This document shows, in pieces, positions 18,712-28,725 of a DNA stretch of 64,000 bases. The DNA is from an uncultured Neglectibacter sp. (GTDB taxonomy: Bacteria > Bacillota > Clostridia > Oscillospirales > Acutalibacteraceae). Both the position numbers and the translations under genes were made by a program. The notes beneath the pieces were generated by a model that saw nothing but the letters and a program-made list of their open reading frames with translations, was not told the DNA's origin and searched no databases. The stretch lies in NCBI GenBank assembly GCA_904419785.1, contig CAJFSY010000003.1, forward strand, positions 1 through 64,000, given 5' to 3'. Every line of letters begins with the position of its first letter. Within the stretch, counting starts at the first letter, position 1.

Positions 18712-20694
18712 TTAAGACACGTCCAAGTCGTCCAGATATTCCCCGCCGTGCTCGGCGATGTAATCCTTCCGGCCGCTTAGGTTATCCCCCAGCAGCACGT
18801 CGAACATTTCCGCCGTGCGCTCCACATCTCCCGGCTTCACTTGAATCAGCCGCCGGGTCTTGGGATTCATGGTGGTCAGGTTCATCATATCGGGCTCGTT
18901 TTCGCCCAAACCTTTGGACCGCTGAATGGTATATTTCTGCCCTTCCAGTTCTTGCAGGAACTGTTCCTTCTCCCGTTCGTTATAGGCGAAATACGTTTTT
19001 TCTTTGGAAGTGATCTCATACAGGGGAGATTCCGCGATGAACACCTTGTGTTTCTCGATCAATTCCGGGGTAAGCCGGTAAAGCATGGTCAGCAGCATGG
19101 TGCGGATATGGAAGCCGTCCACGTCTGCGTCGGTGCACAGGATGATCTTGCTCCACCGCAGGGAATTGATATCGAAAGCGCCGATGGACTTGTTGGCTTT
19201 GGACTTCACCTGCACCCCGCAGCCCAGCACCTTGATCAAATCGGTGATGATCTCGCTTTTGAAGATCTTGTCATAGTCGGCCTTCAAGCAGTTCAAAATC
19301 TTGCCCCGGATAGGCATCACCGCCTGATAATCGGGGTCCCGGGCCTGCTTTACCGAACCCAAAGCCGAATCGCCCTCCACGATGAACAGCTCCCGCTGGT
19401 TCACGTCTTTAGAACGGCAGTCCACCAGTTTGGCCACACGGCTGGTAATGTCCATTTTGCCGGTGAGCTTCGTTTTCAAATTGAGCCGGGTCTTTTCCGC
19501 ATCCTCACGGCTGCGCTTGTTCACCAGCACCTGGTTGGCGATCTTCTCCGCGTCCAGTGGGTTTTCAATAAAATAGACCTCCAGGTTATGCCGGAGCATC
19601 TCCACCATGGCCTCTTGGATTCCCTTATTGGTGATGGCTTTTTTTGTCTGGTTCTCGTAGGAAGTTTGCGTGGAAAAAGAGGAAATCACGATCACCAGGC
19701 AATCTTCCACATCCTGAAACGTGATCTTGCTTTCACCTTTGTTGTATTTCCCGTTCTGCTTCAAATAGGCGTCGATCTGGTACACAAACGCGTTGCGCAC
19801 CGCTTTTTCCGGAGCCCCGCCGTGCTCCAGCCAGCTGGAATTGTGGTAATATTCCGCCACATGCACCCGGTTGGAAAAGGCCGCGGCCACGTTGATCTTC
19901 GTGTTATAAAGAGGCATATCCGCCCGGTCCCGGACCTTTTTCTCGCTCTGCCAGAACTGTACCGGGGTCAGGCTGTCCTCTCCCACCAGTTCCCTGGCGT
20001 GGTCCAGGATGCCGTTTTCATAGCAGAAATCCGTGGTTTCAAACTTTCCGGGAGCTGTCTCGTTTTTCAAGTGGAAGGTGATCCCCGCATTGACCACCGC
20101 CTGACGCTTGATGATATCCAAATAGTATTCCAGCGCCACATCGATGTCGGTAAACACTTGAAGGTCCGGTTTCCATTTGATGAGAGACCCGGTATCTTTC
20201 TTGGCGTAAGGCTCCTTTTGCAAGCCCCCCACGTTCTCGCCATGCTCAAAATGCAGGGTGTAGCGGTATCCGTCCCGGCGGATATCCACATCCATATACT
20301 CCGAGGCGTATTGGGTAGCGCAAAGGCCCAAACCGTTCAGGCCCAGGGAATATTCATAGTTTTCGCCGGAAGTGTTGTTGTACTTGCCGCCGGCATACAT
20401 TTCGCAGAATACCAGTTCCCAGTTATACCGCTCTTCCTTGGTGTTATAGTCCACCGGGATGCCCCGGCCGTGGTCCTCCACCTGCACGGAATGGTCTAAA
20501 AACCGGGTGATGGTGATCTCTTTGCCGAAGCCTTGCCGCGCCTCGTCAATGGAGTTGGACAATATCTCGAAGATAGAGTGCTGGCAGCCGTCGATGCCAT
20601 CGGAACCGAAAATCACCGCGGGCCGCAGCCGCACACGGTCCGCGCCTTTTAAACTGGTGATACTATCATTGCCATAGGTCTGCTTTTTTGCCAT
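18712..20694 (-). CDS. parE: DNA topoisomerase IV subunit B (ParE type)
   Basis: A 660-aa ATPase subunit. The GHKL ATP-binding motifs are visible: EILSNSIDEA, DHGRGIPV and GLNGLGLCATQ. The transducer domain follows, then the TOPRIM domain with VEGDSALG and the DADVDG metal site. The PIRGKILNC motif is also present. A start preceded by AGGAGG and the adjacent parC support a ParE call, although GyrB cannot be fully excluded from sequence alone. Confidence 0.9.
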   Translation of the reverse strand: MAKKQTYGNDSITSLKGADRVRLRPAVIFGSDGIDGCQHSIFEILSNSIDEARQGFGKEITITRFLDHSVQVEDHGRGIPVDYNTKEERYNWELVFCEMYAGGKYNNTSGENYEYSLGLNGLGLCATQYASEYMDVDIRRDGYRYTLHFEHGENVGGLQKEPYAKKDTGSLIKWKPDLQVFTDIDVALEYYLDIIKRQAVVNAGITFHLKNETAPGKFETTDFCYENGILDHARELVGEDSLTPVQFWQSEKKVRDRADMPLYNTKINVAAAFSNRVHVAEYYHNSSWLEHGGAPEKAVRNAFVYQIDAYLKQNGKYNKGESKITFQDVEDCLVIVISSFSTQTSYENQTKKAITNKGIQEAMVEMLRHNLEVYFIENPLDAEKIANQVLVNKRSREDAEKTRLNLKTKLTGKMDITSRVAKLVDCRSKDVNQRELFIVEGDSALGSVKQARDPDYQAVMPIRGKILNCLKADYDKIFKSEIITDLIKVLGCGVQVKSKANKSIGAFDINSLRWSKIILCTDADVDGFHIRTMLLTMLYRLTPELIEKHKVFIAESPLYEITSKEKTYFAYNEREKEQFLQELEGQKYTIQRSKGLGENEPDMMNLTTMNPKTRRLIQVKPGDVERTAEMFDVLLGDNLSGRKDYIAEHGGEYLDDLDVS

Positions 20695-20751
20695 AGTGCC
20701 TCCTGTATCCCTATCAAGCCAACTGGCTTTAACTGCTTATAAACAGCAAGA

Positions 20752-20773
20752 AAGGGAATGTGACCATTCCCTT
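20752..20773 (-). terminator. Hairpin downstream of ftsH, weak terminator
   Basis: AAGGGAATG and CATTCCCTT form a perfect 9-bp stem with a 4-nt loop, 20 nt after the ftsH stop. The following T tract on the minus strand is short (TTTCTT), so termination may be partial and allow read-through into parE. Confidence 0.6.
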
Positions 20774-20792
20774 GGTTGCCATGTTCTTAAAA

Positions 20793-22790
20793 TCATTCTT
20801 GGTCCGGTGAACCGGAAGTATCCTCTGAGGACCCGCTTTCTTGGGGAAGTTCCCCGGAAGGCTGCTCTTCGGACAAGTCCTCCGCCTGCGGCAGAGATTC
20901 TTGGGGCTGAGTATCCTGAGACATGGCCGGGACCTCCCCGCTGGGAAGCAAGTTGCCGTCCATAACCTGCTGGAACTCTACGCCGTCTACCTTTTCCTTC
21001 TCATACAGCACGCCTGCCAGCCGGTGAAGTTCTTCCATGTGCTCTTTCAAGATCTTCTCGGTCTTGGCATAGGCGGTGGAAATAATGCTCTGAATCTCTT
21101 CGTCGATCTCAGAAGCGGTCTGTTCTGAATAATTGCTGATATGGCCCATCTCTTTACCCAAGAAGGGGTTGCTGTCGTCTGTGCCATAAGTGATGGGGCC
21201 CAGCTTGTCGCTCATGCCATACTTTGTAACCATGGCCCGGGCGATCTTGGTAGCCCGCTCGATATCGTTGGAAGCGCCTGTGGAGATATCGTCCAGCACC
21301 AAAGCTTCTGCCACACGGCCGCCCAGCAGCACCACCAGCTCTTCCCGCATTTCGTCCCGGCTCTTATAGGTCCGGTCCTCCGTAGGCAGGTGCATGGTAT
21401 AACCGCCAGCCATGCCCCGGGGGATGATGGAGATCTGATGGACAGGGTCCTGGGTCTTGCAGTAATAAGAAGCGATGGCGTGGCCGGCCTCGTGGTAAGC
21501 GGTCAGCTTCTTTTCCTTCTCGCTCATCACGCGGCTTTTCTTTTCGGTGCCAACCACCACTTTGATGGTAGCTTCCTCGATCTCTTCCATGGTGATAGCC
21601 CGATGGTTCTTCCGGGCTGCCAGCAAGGCGGCCTCGTTCAAAAGGTTCTCCAAATCAGCGCCGGTAAAGCCTGCGGTGGACTTGGCAATGGTAGAGAGCA
21701 CCACGTCGGGAGCCAAGGGCTTGCCTTTGGCGTGTACCCGCAAGATCTCTTCACGGCCCTTGATATCGGGATAACCCACCATCACCTGGCGGTCGAACCG
21801 GCCGGGACGCATCAGGGCGGGGTCCAGGATATCGGGACGGTTGGTGGCGGCGATCATGATGACGCCTTCGTTGGCGCCAAAGCCGTCCATCTCCACCAGC
21901 AACTGGTTCAAAGTCTGCTCACGTTCGTCGTGGCCGCCGCCTAAGCCAGCGCCTCTCTGCCGGCCCACGGCGTCGATCTCGTCGATGAAAATGATGCAGG
22001 GGTGGTTCTTTTTCGCTTTGTCGAACAGGTCACGGACACGGGAAGCGCCCACGCCCACGAACATCTCCACAAAGTCGGAACCGGAAATAGAGAAGAAGGG
22101 CACGCCGGCCTCGCCTGCCACGGCACGGGCCAACAGTGTTTTACCAGTACCGGGAGGGCCCACCAGCAGCACGCCTTTGGGGATACGGGCGCCCAGGGTA
22201 TTGTATTTGTTGGGGTTTTTGAGGAACTCCACAATCTCCCGCAGCTCTTCCTTTTCCTCGTCGGCGCCGGCCACATCGGCAAAAGTGGTCTTGCGCTTCT
22301 CGTCGCTCATCTGCTTGATCTTGGCCTTGCCGAAATTCATCTGCTTGTCGCCGCCCATGCTGCTGCCAAGGCGCCGCATCATGAACATCCAGAAAATAAT
22401 CAATCCCACAAACAAAATCAGCGTGGGCAGCAGGCTGATGAGCCAGCTGGTTTCCTGGGGACGGATGATGTCCTGAACCATTTTTGTCTCGTGGGTCGTG
22501 TTATACGTCTCGATGTCATCCTTCACATCCATGTAAAACAGATCCACACTGGGGAGCACATAGCCAATGGTCTTGCCGTCTTCCAGCTTGATGGCCATCT
22601 CACCGGTACCCAGATTCAGCCGGTATTCCGTTACCTTTTGGGTCTGGAAATAATCGATGATATCAGAATACTTATACGTTGCCGACTGGGGTGTTCGGTT
22701 GCTGAACAGGAATATGATGATGAAGAGCACCACCACAGGAATCCCGATATACAGCAACAGGTTTCGAATCTTCTTTTGATTGCTGTCCAA
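20793..22790 (-). CDS. ftsH: ATP-dependent zinc metalloprotease FtsH
   Basis: A 665-aa membrane protease. The first membrane helix is at residues 9-27 and the second around 110-130, enclosing a small extracytoplasmic domain. The AAA domain has Walker A GPPGTGKT and Walker [13 protein letters not shown], with second region of homology motif [20 protein letters not shown]. The zinc site is HEAGH. The C-terminal 50 residues are a Gln/Glu/Ser-rich acidic tail with no known fold. The start is a TTG at 22790 with AGGAGG 8 nt upstream. It follows hpt and tilS, the order common in Firmicutes. Confidence 0.96.
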   Translation of the reverse strand: MDSNQKKIRNLLLYIGIPVVVLFIIIFLFSNRTPQSATYKYSDIIDYFQTQKVTEYRLNLGTGEMAIKLEDGKTIGYVLPSVDLFYMDVKDDIETYNTTHETKMVQDIIRPQETSWLISLLPTLILFVGLIIFWMFMMRRLGSSMGGDKQMNFGKAKIKQMSDEKRKTTFADVAGADEEKEELREIVEFLKNPNKYNTLGARIPKGVLLVGPPGTGKTLLARAVAGEAGVPFFSISGSDFVEMFVGVGASRVRDLFDKAKKNHPCIIFIDEIDAVGRQRGAGLGGGHDEREQTLNQLLVEMDGFGANEGVIMIAATNRPDILDPALMRPGRFDRQVMVGYPDIKGREEILRVHAKGKPLAPDVVLSTIAKSTAGFTGADLENLLNEAALLAARKNHRAITMEEIEEATIKVVVGTEKKSRVMSEKEKKLTAYHEAGHAIASYYCKTQDPVHQISIIPRGMAGGYTMHLPTEDRTYKSRDEMREELVVLLGGRVAEALVLDDISTGASNDIERATKIARAMVTKYGMSDKLGPITYGTDDSNPFLGKEMGHISNYSEQTASEIDEEIQSIISTAYAKTEKILKEHMEELHRLAGVLYEKEKVDGVEFQQVMDGNLLPSGEVPAMSQDTQPQESLPQAEDLSEEQPSGELPQESGSSEDTSGSPDQE

Positions 22791-22839
22791 GAATTTATCC
22801 TCCTATATTCAGTAAAACTCTATCCGCTTTCTTATCCCT

Positions 22840-23394
22840 TTATTCATACACAGAAGATTTTAACACTCCTACAAAGGGCAGGTTGCGGTATTTTTCATCA
22901 TAATCCAAACCGTAGCCTACAATAAAGGCATCGGGAATGGGAGAACCCACATAGGTGGGCGTCACTTCCACTTCCCGGCGTTCGGGTTTATCGAACAACG
23001 TGCAGATACGGATGCTCTTGGGCCCACGGGAGTGCAGCAGCTCCAAAAGATAGCTCAGGGTCTTGCCGCTGTCCAGAATATCCTCCACGATGACGATATC
23101 ATAACCGGCAAGTTCCAGGTCCAGGTCTTTTACGATCTTCACCACGCCGGAAGTCTTTACTCCCGCGCCATAGCTGGAAGTAGCCATAAAGTCGATACGG
23201 GCGGGGATGGTGATGGCACGCATCAAATCCGCCATGAACACCACAGAACCCTTTAACACGCTGACCAGCAGCAGGTTCTTCCCCGCGTAATCCCGGGATA
23301 TTTCCCCGCCGATCCGCTGGACGATCTCCGCGATCTGTTCCTCTGTAAATAATACTCTTTCAATATCCTGCCGCATGTCGAGTTGTGTTCCCAT
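22840..23394 (-). CDS. hpt: Hypoxanthine phosphoribosyltransferase
   Basis: A 184-aa purine-salvage enzyme converting hypoxanthine or guanine plus PRPP to IMP or GMP. The PRPP loop is VIVEDILDSGKT, and the catalytic-loop segment SSYGAGVKTSG and the base-contacting VGYGLDYDEKYRNL are present. The start at 23394 follows AAGGGAG at 9 nt; the frame is open 24 codons further into tilS. It lies between tilS and ftsH. Confidence 0.95.
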   Translation of the reverse strand: MGTQLDMRQDIERVLFTEEQIAEIVQRIGGEISRDYAGKNLLLVSVLKGSVVFMADLMRAITIPARIDFMATSSYGAGVKTSGVVKIVKDLDLELAGYDIVIVEDILDSGKTLSYLLELLHSRGPKSIRICTLFDKPERREVEVTPTYVGSPIPDAFIVGYGLDYDEKYRNLPFVGVLKSSVYE

Positions 23395-23425
23395 ATTCTT
23401 CGTCTCCCTTTTTTCCCGCCGTTTT

Positions 23426-24766
23426 TCAAGCTTTCTTTTCCTCGCGGATCTGTACAAGCAAAGCACGCTCCGTGCGTTCCGTCACCTGAAAACCTTCCGC
23501 AGGACCCACTCCCTCGCAAAACACCAGCTTTCCCGCCGCTTCCAGCAGGACCGTGCGGTTTCGCTGTGACAGTGGAATTTTATTTTCCTGAAACAGCTGC
23601 TTCAGGCTTTTCGTGACCCGCCGCCCCGCTGGAGAAAACCGGTCTCCCTCCTGACGGGAACGGGCCCTTAAATTTCCTGTAATTATATCATAGTCCAAAG
23701 CGTTTTTAAACAACAAATTATGAATTTTTGGCTTTTCCTGCCCCTTCTCAAGGGGTTTTACCTCTAAAATCAGGTCCTTTCCGCAGGGAAGAGAGGTCTT
23801 TCCCAACGCCGCCCCCACAGAAAACCCGCCCGGCTCCCGGCCGAATTCAAACGAAAACACCCCTTGGGAGCAACGGGCCCGCACACCGCCGGGCAAGTCG
23901 GTTTCTCCGCCTTGCTCCAAGCAGAGCAGCATGGCGTCCAAATGTTTCTTTTCCAGAGAAGCCCCGCCCTGTTCTTCCCAAAAGCGGCGCAGGGCACGGC
24001 TGCGCACCGCCGGATGGGCCTCCCGCAGTGCTTTTCCATCCAACCCCCAAGGCACGCGGGCCCTTTTCAGAAGGGCCTGCCCCTGGCCTTCCAGGAAATC
24101 CTGGTCTTGGGCCAGAGTTTCCGTCATGCGGGATACCGCTTCCAAAAAGCCGGGATTGAGTTCCTCAAACACAGGGAGCACTTGAAGCCGCACTTTGTTC
24201 CTGGCGTATTGGCGCGAAAAATTGGAGCTGTCCGTCACATAGGAAAGGCCGTGGTCCCGGCAATACTGTTCGATCTCAGCCCTGGATACACCCAGCAAGG
24301 GGCGCAAAATCTTCCCCCGGCTGTAAGGAATGCCCAAAAGCCCCGGAAGGGAAGCTCCCCGGCACAGGTGCATAAGCACCGTTTCAGCGTGATCGTTGGC
24401 GTTGTGGGCCGTGAGAATCCTGTCGTCCCCACCAGGAGCCAGAGAATCAAAGAAGCGATACCGCACCATGCGGCCGCACTCTTCCAGCCCCATTCCACTC
24501 TTTTGGGAAAGGGCGGCCACATCCTCCCGGAAAACAGCAAAGCGAAGCCCGAACCGCCCAGCGAACTGCCGGGCAGCGGCTTCGTCTCTTTCTGATTCTT
24601 CCCCCCGAAGCTGGTGGTTCACATGGGCCAGCACCAGCCGCTGGGAATCCACTTTTCCCAACAGCCAGTGGGCCAGCGCGGTAGAGTCCGCCCCGCCGGA
24701 AAAGCCCACTACCACCAGCCCGCGCTGGGGAAGTCCGGAAAGGTCCGCCGCCAAAAACTCACTCAT
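23426..24766 (-). CDS. tilS: tRNA(Ile)-lysidine synthase
   Basis: A 446-aa PP-loop ATPase that converts C34 of tRNA-Ile2 to lysidine. The PP-loop is SGGADSTALAHW near residue 24. The C-terminal substrate domain includes RSRQEGDRFSPAGRRVTKSLKQL. The ATG overlaps the end of dnaB by 8 nt (ATGAGTGA), so it is probably translationally coupled. Confidence 0.93.
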   Translation of the reverse strand: MSEFLAADLSGLPQRGLVVVGFSGGADSTALAHWLLGKVDSQRLVLAHVNHQLRGEESERDEAAARQFAGRFGLRFAVFREDVAALSQKSGMGLEECGRMVRYRFFDSLAPGGDDRILTAHNANDHAETVLMHLCRGASLPGLLGIPYSRGKILRPLLGVSRAEIEQYCRDHGLSYVTDSSNFSRQYARNKVRLQVLPVFEELNPGFLEAVSRMTETLAQDQDFLEGQGQALLKRARVPWGLDGKALREAHPAVRSRALRRFWEEQGGASLEKKHLDAMLLCLEQGGETDLPGGVRARCSQGVFSFEFGREPGGFSVGAALGKTSLPCGKDLILEVKPLEKGQEKPKIHNLLFKNALDYDIITGNLRARSRQEGDRFSPAGRRVTKSLKQLFQENKIPLSQRNRTVLLEAAGKLVFCEGVGPAEGFQVTERTERALLVQIREEKKA

Positions 24767-26144
24767 GGCGGATGACCTCCCGTGAAGTATAACGCATATA
24801 TTCGCCCTGCCAATGGACCGGGATGGGCTTTGTTTCGCCATGACGGTTCTTGGCCACGATGATCTCCGCGGCGTTCTGGTCCATGTCCTCCGTGACCTGG
24901 CCGCCTTCGCTGGTGGCGTTGTAGGCTTCCCGGTGAAGGAAAATGACGATATCCGCGTCCTGTTCGATAGAGCCGGAATCACGCAGCTCAGAAAGGCCCG
25001 GACGGTGGTCTTTGGTCCGGTCGGTAGGACGGCGCAGCTGGGAAAGGGCGATCACAGGCACATTCAGCTCTTTGGCCAGTACCTTCAAGTTCCGGGTGAT
25101 CTCTGAAATCTCATTCACCCGGTTGTCGTTCTTGCGGGTGCCCGTCATCAGCTGCAAATAGTCTACCACCACCAGGTCCACATAGTCTAAACGGCGCAGC
25201 TTGCCTTGCAGCTCCAGCACCGTCAAACCGGGGGTATCGTCAAAGTAAAGGTCCGCCCGACGGAGGATATCCCCCGCCTCGATGAGCCGGGCCCACTCCG
25301 CTTCTGTCAAGTCGCCCGAACGCAGTTTGGTGCCTTCCACCAAAGCTTCGCTGGCCAGCAACCGGGAAGCCAGCTGCTCCCGGCCCATTTCCAGCGAGAA
25401 AAAAGCCACCCGGCGGCCGGCGGTCACCGAGACATGGCGGGCGATATTCAGCCCCAAGCTGGTTTTACCCACGCCAGGCCGGGCCGCCAGCACGATCAAG
25501 TCTGAGCGGTTCAGGCCGGTAATGGTATTATCAAGCTCTTTAATGCCCGTAGGCAGGCCTTTGTATTTTTCCCGGTCTACGGAATTCAGCTTATCCAGCC
25601 GGTCGAAAGTTTCCAGCAGGATCTCCCGCACCGGCTGCAAGCCCTGGTCGCTTTTCCCCCGGCGGATATCATAGATCCGCTTTTCCGCGGAATCCAGCAG
25701 CAGGGAAGTCTCCCGCTCCCCCGAAGTGGCGTCGTCCAAAATCCCCCGGGCGGCCTGCATCAGCGTGCGCAGGTCATATTTATCCCGCACGATCTTGGCG
25801 TAAGTCTCTACATGGGAAATGGCAGGCACCAGCTGGGCCAGCTGGGTCAGATACACCTTGCCGGTGGCTTCATCGAACTCTTTCTCTTCTTTCAGCCGCT
25901 CCAGCACGGTGACAAAATCCACCGGCAGCCCCAAGGCGAACATCTCCATCATCGCCCCGTAGATCAGCCGGTTGTTCACCGCGTAGAAATACTCTTTCCG
26001 GGGCAGGATGTCCACCACCGTGGCAAGGCAGGAAGGTTCCAGCAGAATGGCGCCCAGAACCGACTGTTCCGCCTCCAAGCTAAAAGGCATGTTCATTCCC
26101 GGCTGTGCCTGGGTATCCAAATAGCCTTCCGAACCGTAATCCAA
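24759..26144 (-). CDS. dnaB: Replicative DNA helicase DnaB
   Basis: A 461-aa hexameric helicase of the replication fork. The N-terminal DnaB domain begins at FSLEAEQSVLGAIL, and the RecA-like ATPase domain has Walker A ARPGVGKTSLG, Walker B DLVVVDYLQLM, and an arginine finger region near the C-terminus. A TTG start at 26144 is supported by AAAGGAGG; an internal ATG at residue 16 is possible. It lies in the conserved gdpP-rplI-dnaB order. Confidence 0.95.
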   Translation of the reverse strand: MDYGSEGYLDTQAQPGMNMPFSLEAEQSVLGAILLEPSCLATVVDILPRKEYFYAVNNRLIYGAMMEMFALGLPVDFVTVLERLKEEKEFDEATGKVYLTQLAQLVPAISHVETYAKIVRDKYDLRTLMQAARGILDDATSGERETSLLLDSAEKRIYDIRRGKSDQGLQPVREILLETFDRLDKLNSVDREKYKGLPTGIKELDNTITGLNRSDLIVLAARPGVGKTSLGLNIARHVSVTAGRRVAFFSLEMGREQLASRLLASEALVEGTKLRSGDLTEAEWARLIEAGDILRRADLYFDDTPGLTVLELQGKLRRLDYVDLVVVDYLQLMTGTRKNDNRVNEISEITRNLKVLAKELNVPVIALSQLRRPTDRTKDHRPGLSELRDSGSIEQDADIVIFLHREAYNATSEGGQVTEDMDQNAAEIIVAKNRHGETKPIPVHWQGEYMRYTSREVIRHE

Positions 26145-26191
26145 CGTCAGCGCCTCCTTTCCCGGACTTTCTCCCTAACAAGGGAACATTC

Positions 26192-26641
26192 TCACTCTTT
26201 CTCGCAGACAGCCACACTCATGGTTGCGGTGATGCCGGCGTAAAATTTCACATCGAAATTATATGTGCCAAAAGCCTTGATATCTCCGGAAAGGGCCACT
26301 TTCCGCTTATCCACTTCCACGCCGAACTGCTTCTTGATCTCTTCCGCGATCTCCTTGGGCGTGACAGAGCCGAAGATCTTCCCGCCCTGTCCGGGCTTGG
26401 CGTAAATCTTCAAAGTTTTTCCGGAAAGAGTTTGGGCGCACTGATTGGCGTGGTCCGTTTCGGTTTTTACTTTATATTCCCGGGCAGCCTCGGCGTTTTT
26501 CAGCTCGTTCATAGCCTGGGCGTTGGCTTCTTTGGCCAGCTTGCGGGGCAGCAGGAAGTTCCGGGCGTAACCGTCGGAAACATTGCAAAGCTCCCCTTTT
26601 TTTCCAATAGATTTCACATCTTGCAGCAGCACCACTTTCAT
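26192..26641 (-). CDS. rplI: 50S ribosomal protein L9
   Basis: A 149-aa protein of the large ribosomal subunit, of normal length. The N-terminal rRNA-binding domain [17 protein letters not shown] with the conserved [13 protein letters not shown] is followed by a long connecting helix and a C-terminal domain ([15 protein letters not shown]). It lies between gdpP and dnaB as in most Firmicutes. Confidence 0.98.
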   Translation of the reverse strand: MKVVLLQDVKSIGKKGELCNVSDGYARNFLLPRKLAKEANAQAMNELKNAEAAREYKVKTETDHANQCAQTLSGKTLKIYAKPGQGGKIFGSVTPKEIAEEIKKQFGVEVDKRKVALSGDIKAFGTYNFDVKFYAGITATMSVAVCEKE

Positions 26642-26704
26642 GGCTGATCCCTTCCTTTCACAAGGCGGCCGAAAACTGCTTCTTCCGCCGCCGGGTCGTT
26701 AGAT

Positions 26705-28681
26705 TCAATTCTGTACCGAGGATTCCTCCAGCTTGTCATCCAGTTCCCGGATCAAAGCGCGGCGGGCATCCCCAATGGTTATATTTTTCAGCTGAGCGCC
26801 GGCCATGGTGAAATGACCGCCGCCGCCAAATTCCTCTAAGATCACCTGGACGTTCACGTCGCCCAAACTGCGGGCGGAAATGTTCACATCCCCGTTTACT
26901 TTATACAGCACAAACGAAGCGTGCACCCCCATAATGGAAAGCAGCTCGTCGGCCGCCTGAGCCGCCGCCACGCGGTAATCCCCATGCTCCCAGCTGGAAG
27001 TGGCGATGGCGCAGCCCTTGTAAATCTCCGCTCCCGAAACCAGCTGGGCCTTTTGCTTATAGGTATCCAGCGAATCGGAAAACAGCTTTTTCACAGCCAC
27101 GGTATCCGCGCCCCGCCGCCGCAGGAACGCGGAAGCCTCGAAGGTGCGCACGCCCGTTTTCAGCACAAAGTTCTTGGTATCCAGCATAATGCCTGCCAGC
27201 AGCGCCTGGGCATCGGCCCCGTCGATGGCGGAGGATTTGATGTATTGGGCCAGCTCCGTCACCATTTCCGACGCGGAACTGGCGTAAGGCTCGTGATAAA
27301 AGATCAGGGCGTTTTTGATGTGGGTCACCATCATCCGGTGATGGTCGATGACCACCACTCTGGGAATCCGTTCCAAAAGTTCCCCGCTCTCCACAAAGTT
27401 CACCGAATGGGTATCCACCACGATCAGCAGGGAACGCTCCGTGGCAGACTGCAGGGCTTCCAATGGGCTGATAAACATGCTTTCTCCGGGATAGGCTTTC
27501 TCGGTCATCTCCACAAGGGGCCCTGCAAGGGTCTGGTTCCGGTTGAGCACGATGTGCACCGGCTTTTCCAACCCCTTGTGCAAAGCCGCCCATATGCCTA
27601 CCGCGCTTCCAACGCTGTCCAGGTCGGAGTTCTTATGGCCCATGACAAATATCTGGTCGCTGGCTTTCACATGGTCGGTAAGGGTGGCGGCAATGACGCG
27701 GGTACGCACTTTGTCGCGTTTCTCCACCCCTTTGGACAGGCCGCCGAAGAATTCATAGGAATCCCCTTCCTGTTTGACGGCCACCTGGTCGCCGCCCCGG
27801 CCCAGGGCCATATCCAAAGCCTGGCGGGCCCAGCGTTCGCTTTCCGCGATATCTTTGGCGCCCCGGCCCACACCGATAGAAATGGTGGCGCTCATATTGT
27901 TCCGGGCGCTGCGGATGGCCCGCACCTCATCCAACACATGAAAGCGCTTCTGCTTGGCCTGTTCCACATGGGCGTCATCCACCACAAACAAGTAGCGGCT
28001 GCTGTCCAGCCGGCGGACAAAACCGTTCATATCCTGAATGACCCAGCGGCGCATTACCTCGTCCACCTGGGCCGTGATGCGGGAGTCGTCCCCGCCAAAG
28101 CTGTCCCGGACAAGTTCCTCGCGGTTGTCAAAGGCCGCAAGGCACACCACCGGCCGTTTCTCACGGTATTCCTTATTGATGGCTTTGAAATAGGTGTCAT
28201 CCACAAAATAAAGGATATACCCTTCCTTCGCCCGGGCTCCGTAAACGGTGTATTCCCGGCCGTTGTGGGTAACCGCCGTGCCCTTTTCCCCCATTACCTG
28301 GCGGAACGTTTTGGGGTAGATATATTTCAGCACGTTATCCCCTAAAAAGCTGCCACCGTTACAAAGGGAAGCCGCGAAAGCCTCGTTGGCCCACACGATA
28401 TCCCCTGCTGGGGCAACCACCGCCACCGGAAGGGCAAAGGCTTGGAAAGCCGCTTCCTCCTCGCCGGTGAGCACACGCTTGGCGCTTTTCACCGTGGTGG
28501 AGATGTTCCGCCGGTACAAAAAGTCGGACACCAACACCGCCAGCACCGAAAGGCCCGCCATGGTGCCTTCCACCAGGAACAATATCTTATTGTAACGCCA
28601 GCTTGCCAGCGCCATCAGCACCATAGCCCCCGCCATGAGATAAAACAGGGGGGAAACCACCCAAACCTTTTTCCGTCGCAC
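26705..28681 (-). CDS. gdpP: Cyclic-di-AMP phosphodiesterase GdpP
   Basis: A 658-aa membrane enzyme hydrolysing c-di-AMP, the regulator of potassium and osmotic balance. Two N-terminal membrane helices (about 8-28 and 33-52) precede a PAS-like region and a degenerate GGDEF domain (around SATISIGVGRGAKDIAES). The DHH phosphodiesterase domain has MGHKNSDLDSVGSA, VDTHS and VIDHHRM. DHHA1 has FGGGGHFTMAGAQ. The start is GTG at 28681 with GAGGAAG upstream. It follows the RNase J gene by 44 nt and leads into rplI-dnaB. Confidence 0.95.
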   Translation of the reverse strand: MRRKKVWVVSPLFYLMAGAMVLMALASWRYNKILFLVEGTMAGLSVLAVLVSDFLYRRNISTTVKSAKRVLTGEEEAAFQAFALPVAVVAPAGDIVWANEAFAASLCNGGSFLGDNVLKYIYPKTFRQVMGEKGTAVTHNGREYTVYGARAKEGYILYFVDDTYFKAINKEYREKRPVVCLAAFDNREELVRDSFGGDDSRITAQVDEVMRRWVIQDMNGFVRRLDSSRYLFVVDDAHVEQAKQKRFHVLDEVRAIRSARNNMSATISIGVGRGAKDIAESERWARQALDMALGRGGDQVAVKQEGDSYEFFGGLSKGVEKRDKVRTRVIAATLTDHVKASDQIFVMGHKNSDLDSVGSAVGIWAALHKGLEKPVHIVLNRNQTLAGPLVEMTEKAYPGESMFISPLEALQSATERSLLIVVDTHSVNFVESGELLERIPRVVVIDHHRMMVTHIKNALIFYHEPYASSASEMVTELAQYIKSSAIDGADAQALLAGIMLDTKNFVLKTGVRTFEASAFLRRRGADTVAVKKLFSDSLDTYKQKAQLVSGAEIYKGCAIATSSWEHGDYRVAAAQAADELLSIMGVHASFVLYKVNGDVNISARSLGDVNVQVILEEFGGGGHFTMAGAQLKNITIGDARRALIRELDDKLEESSVQN

Positions 28682-28725
28682 CTTGCTTCACTTCCTCATT
28701 TGCCTTCGCTCCCGTGCCGCCCCGG

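Noticed and set aside
18841-20499. A 552-codon open frame on the plus strand opposite parE
   Set aside because: It is a mirror of a strongly coding gene with no ribosome binding site or recognisable domain; parE on the other strand has all family motifs.
21141-22925. Long plus-strand open frames opposite ftsH
   Set aside because: Shadows of the ftsH coding sequence, no start signals.
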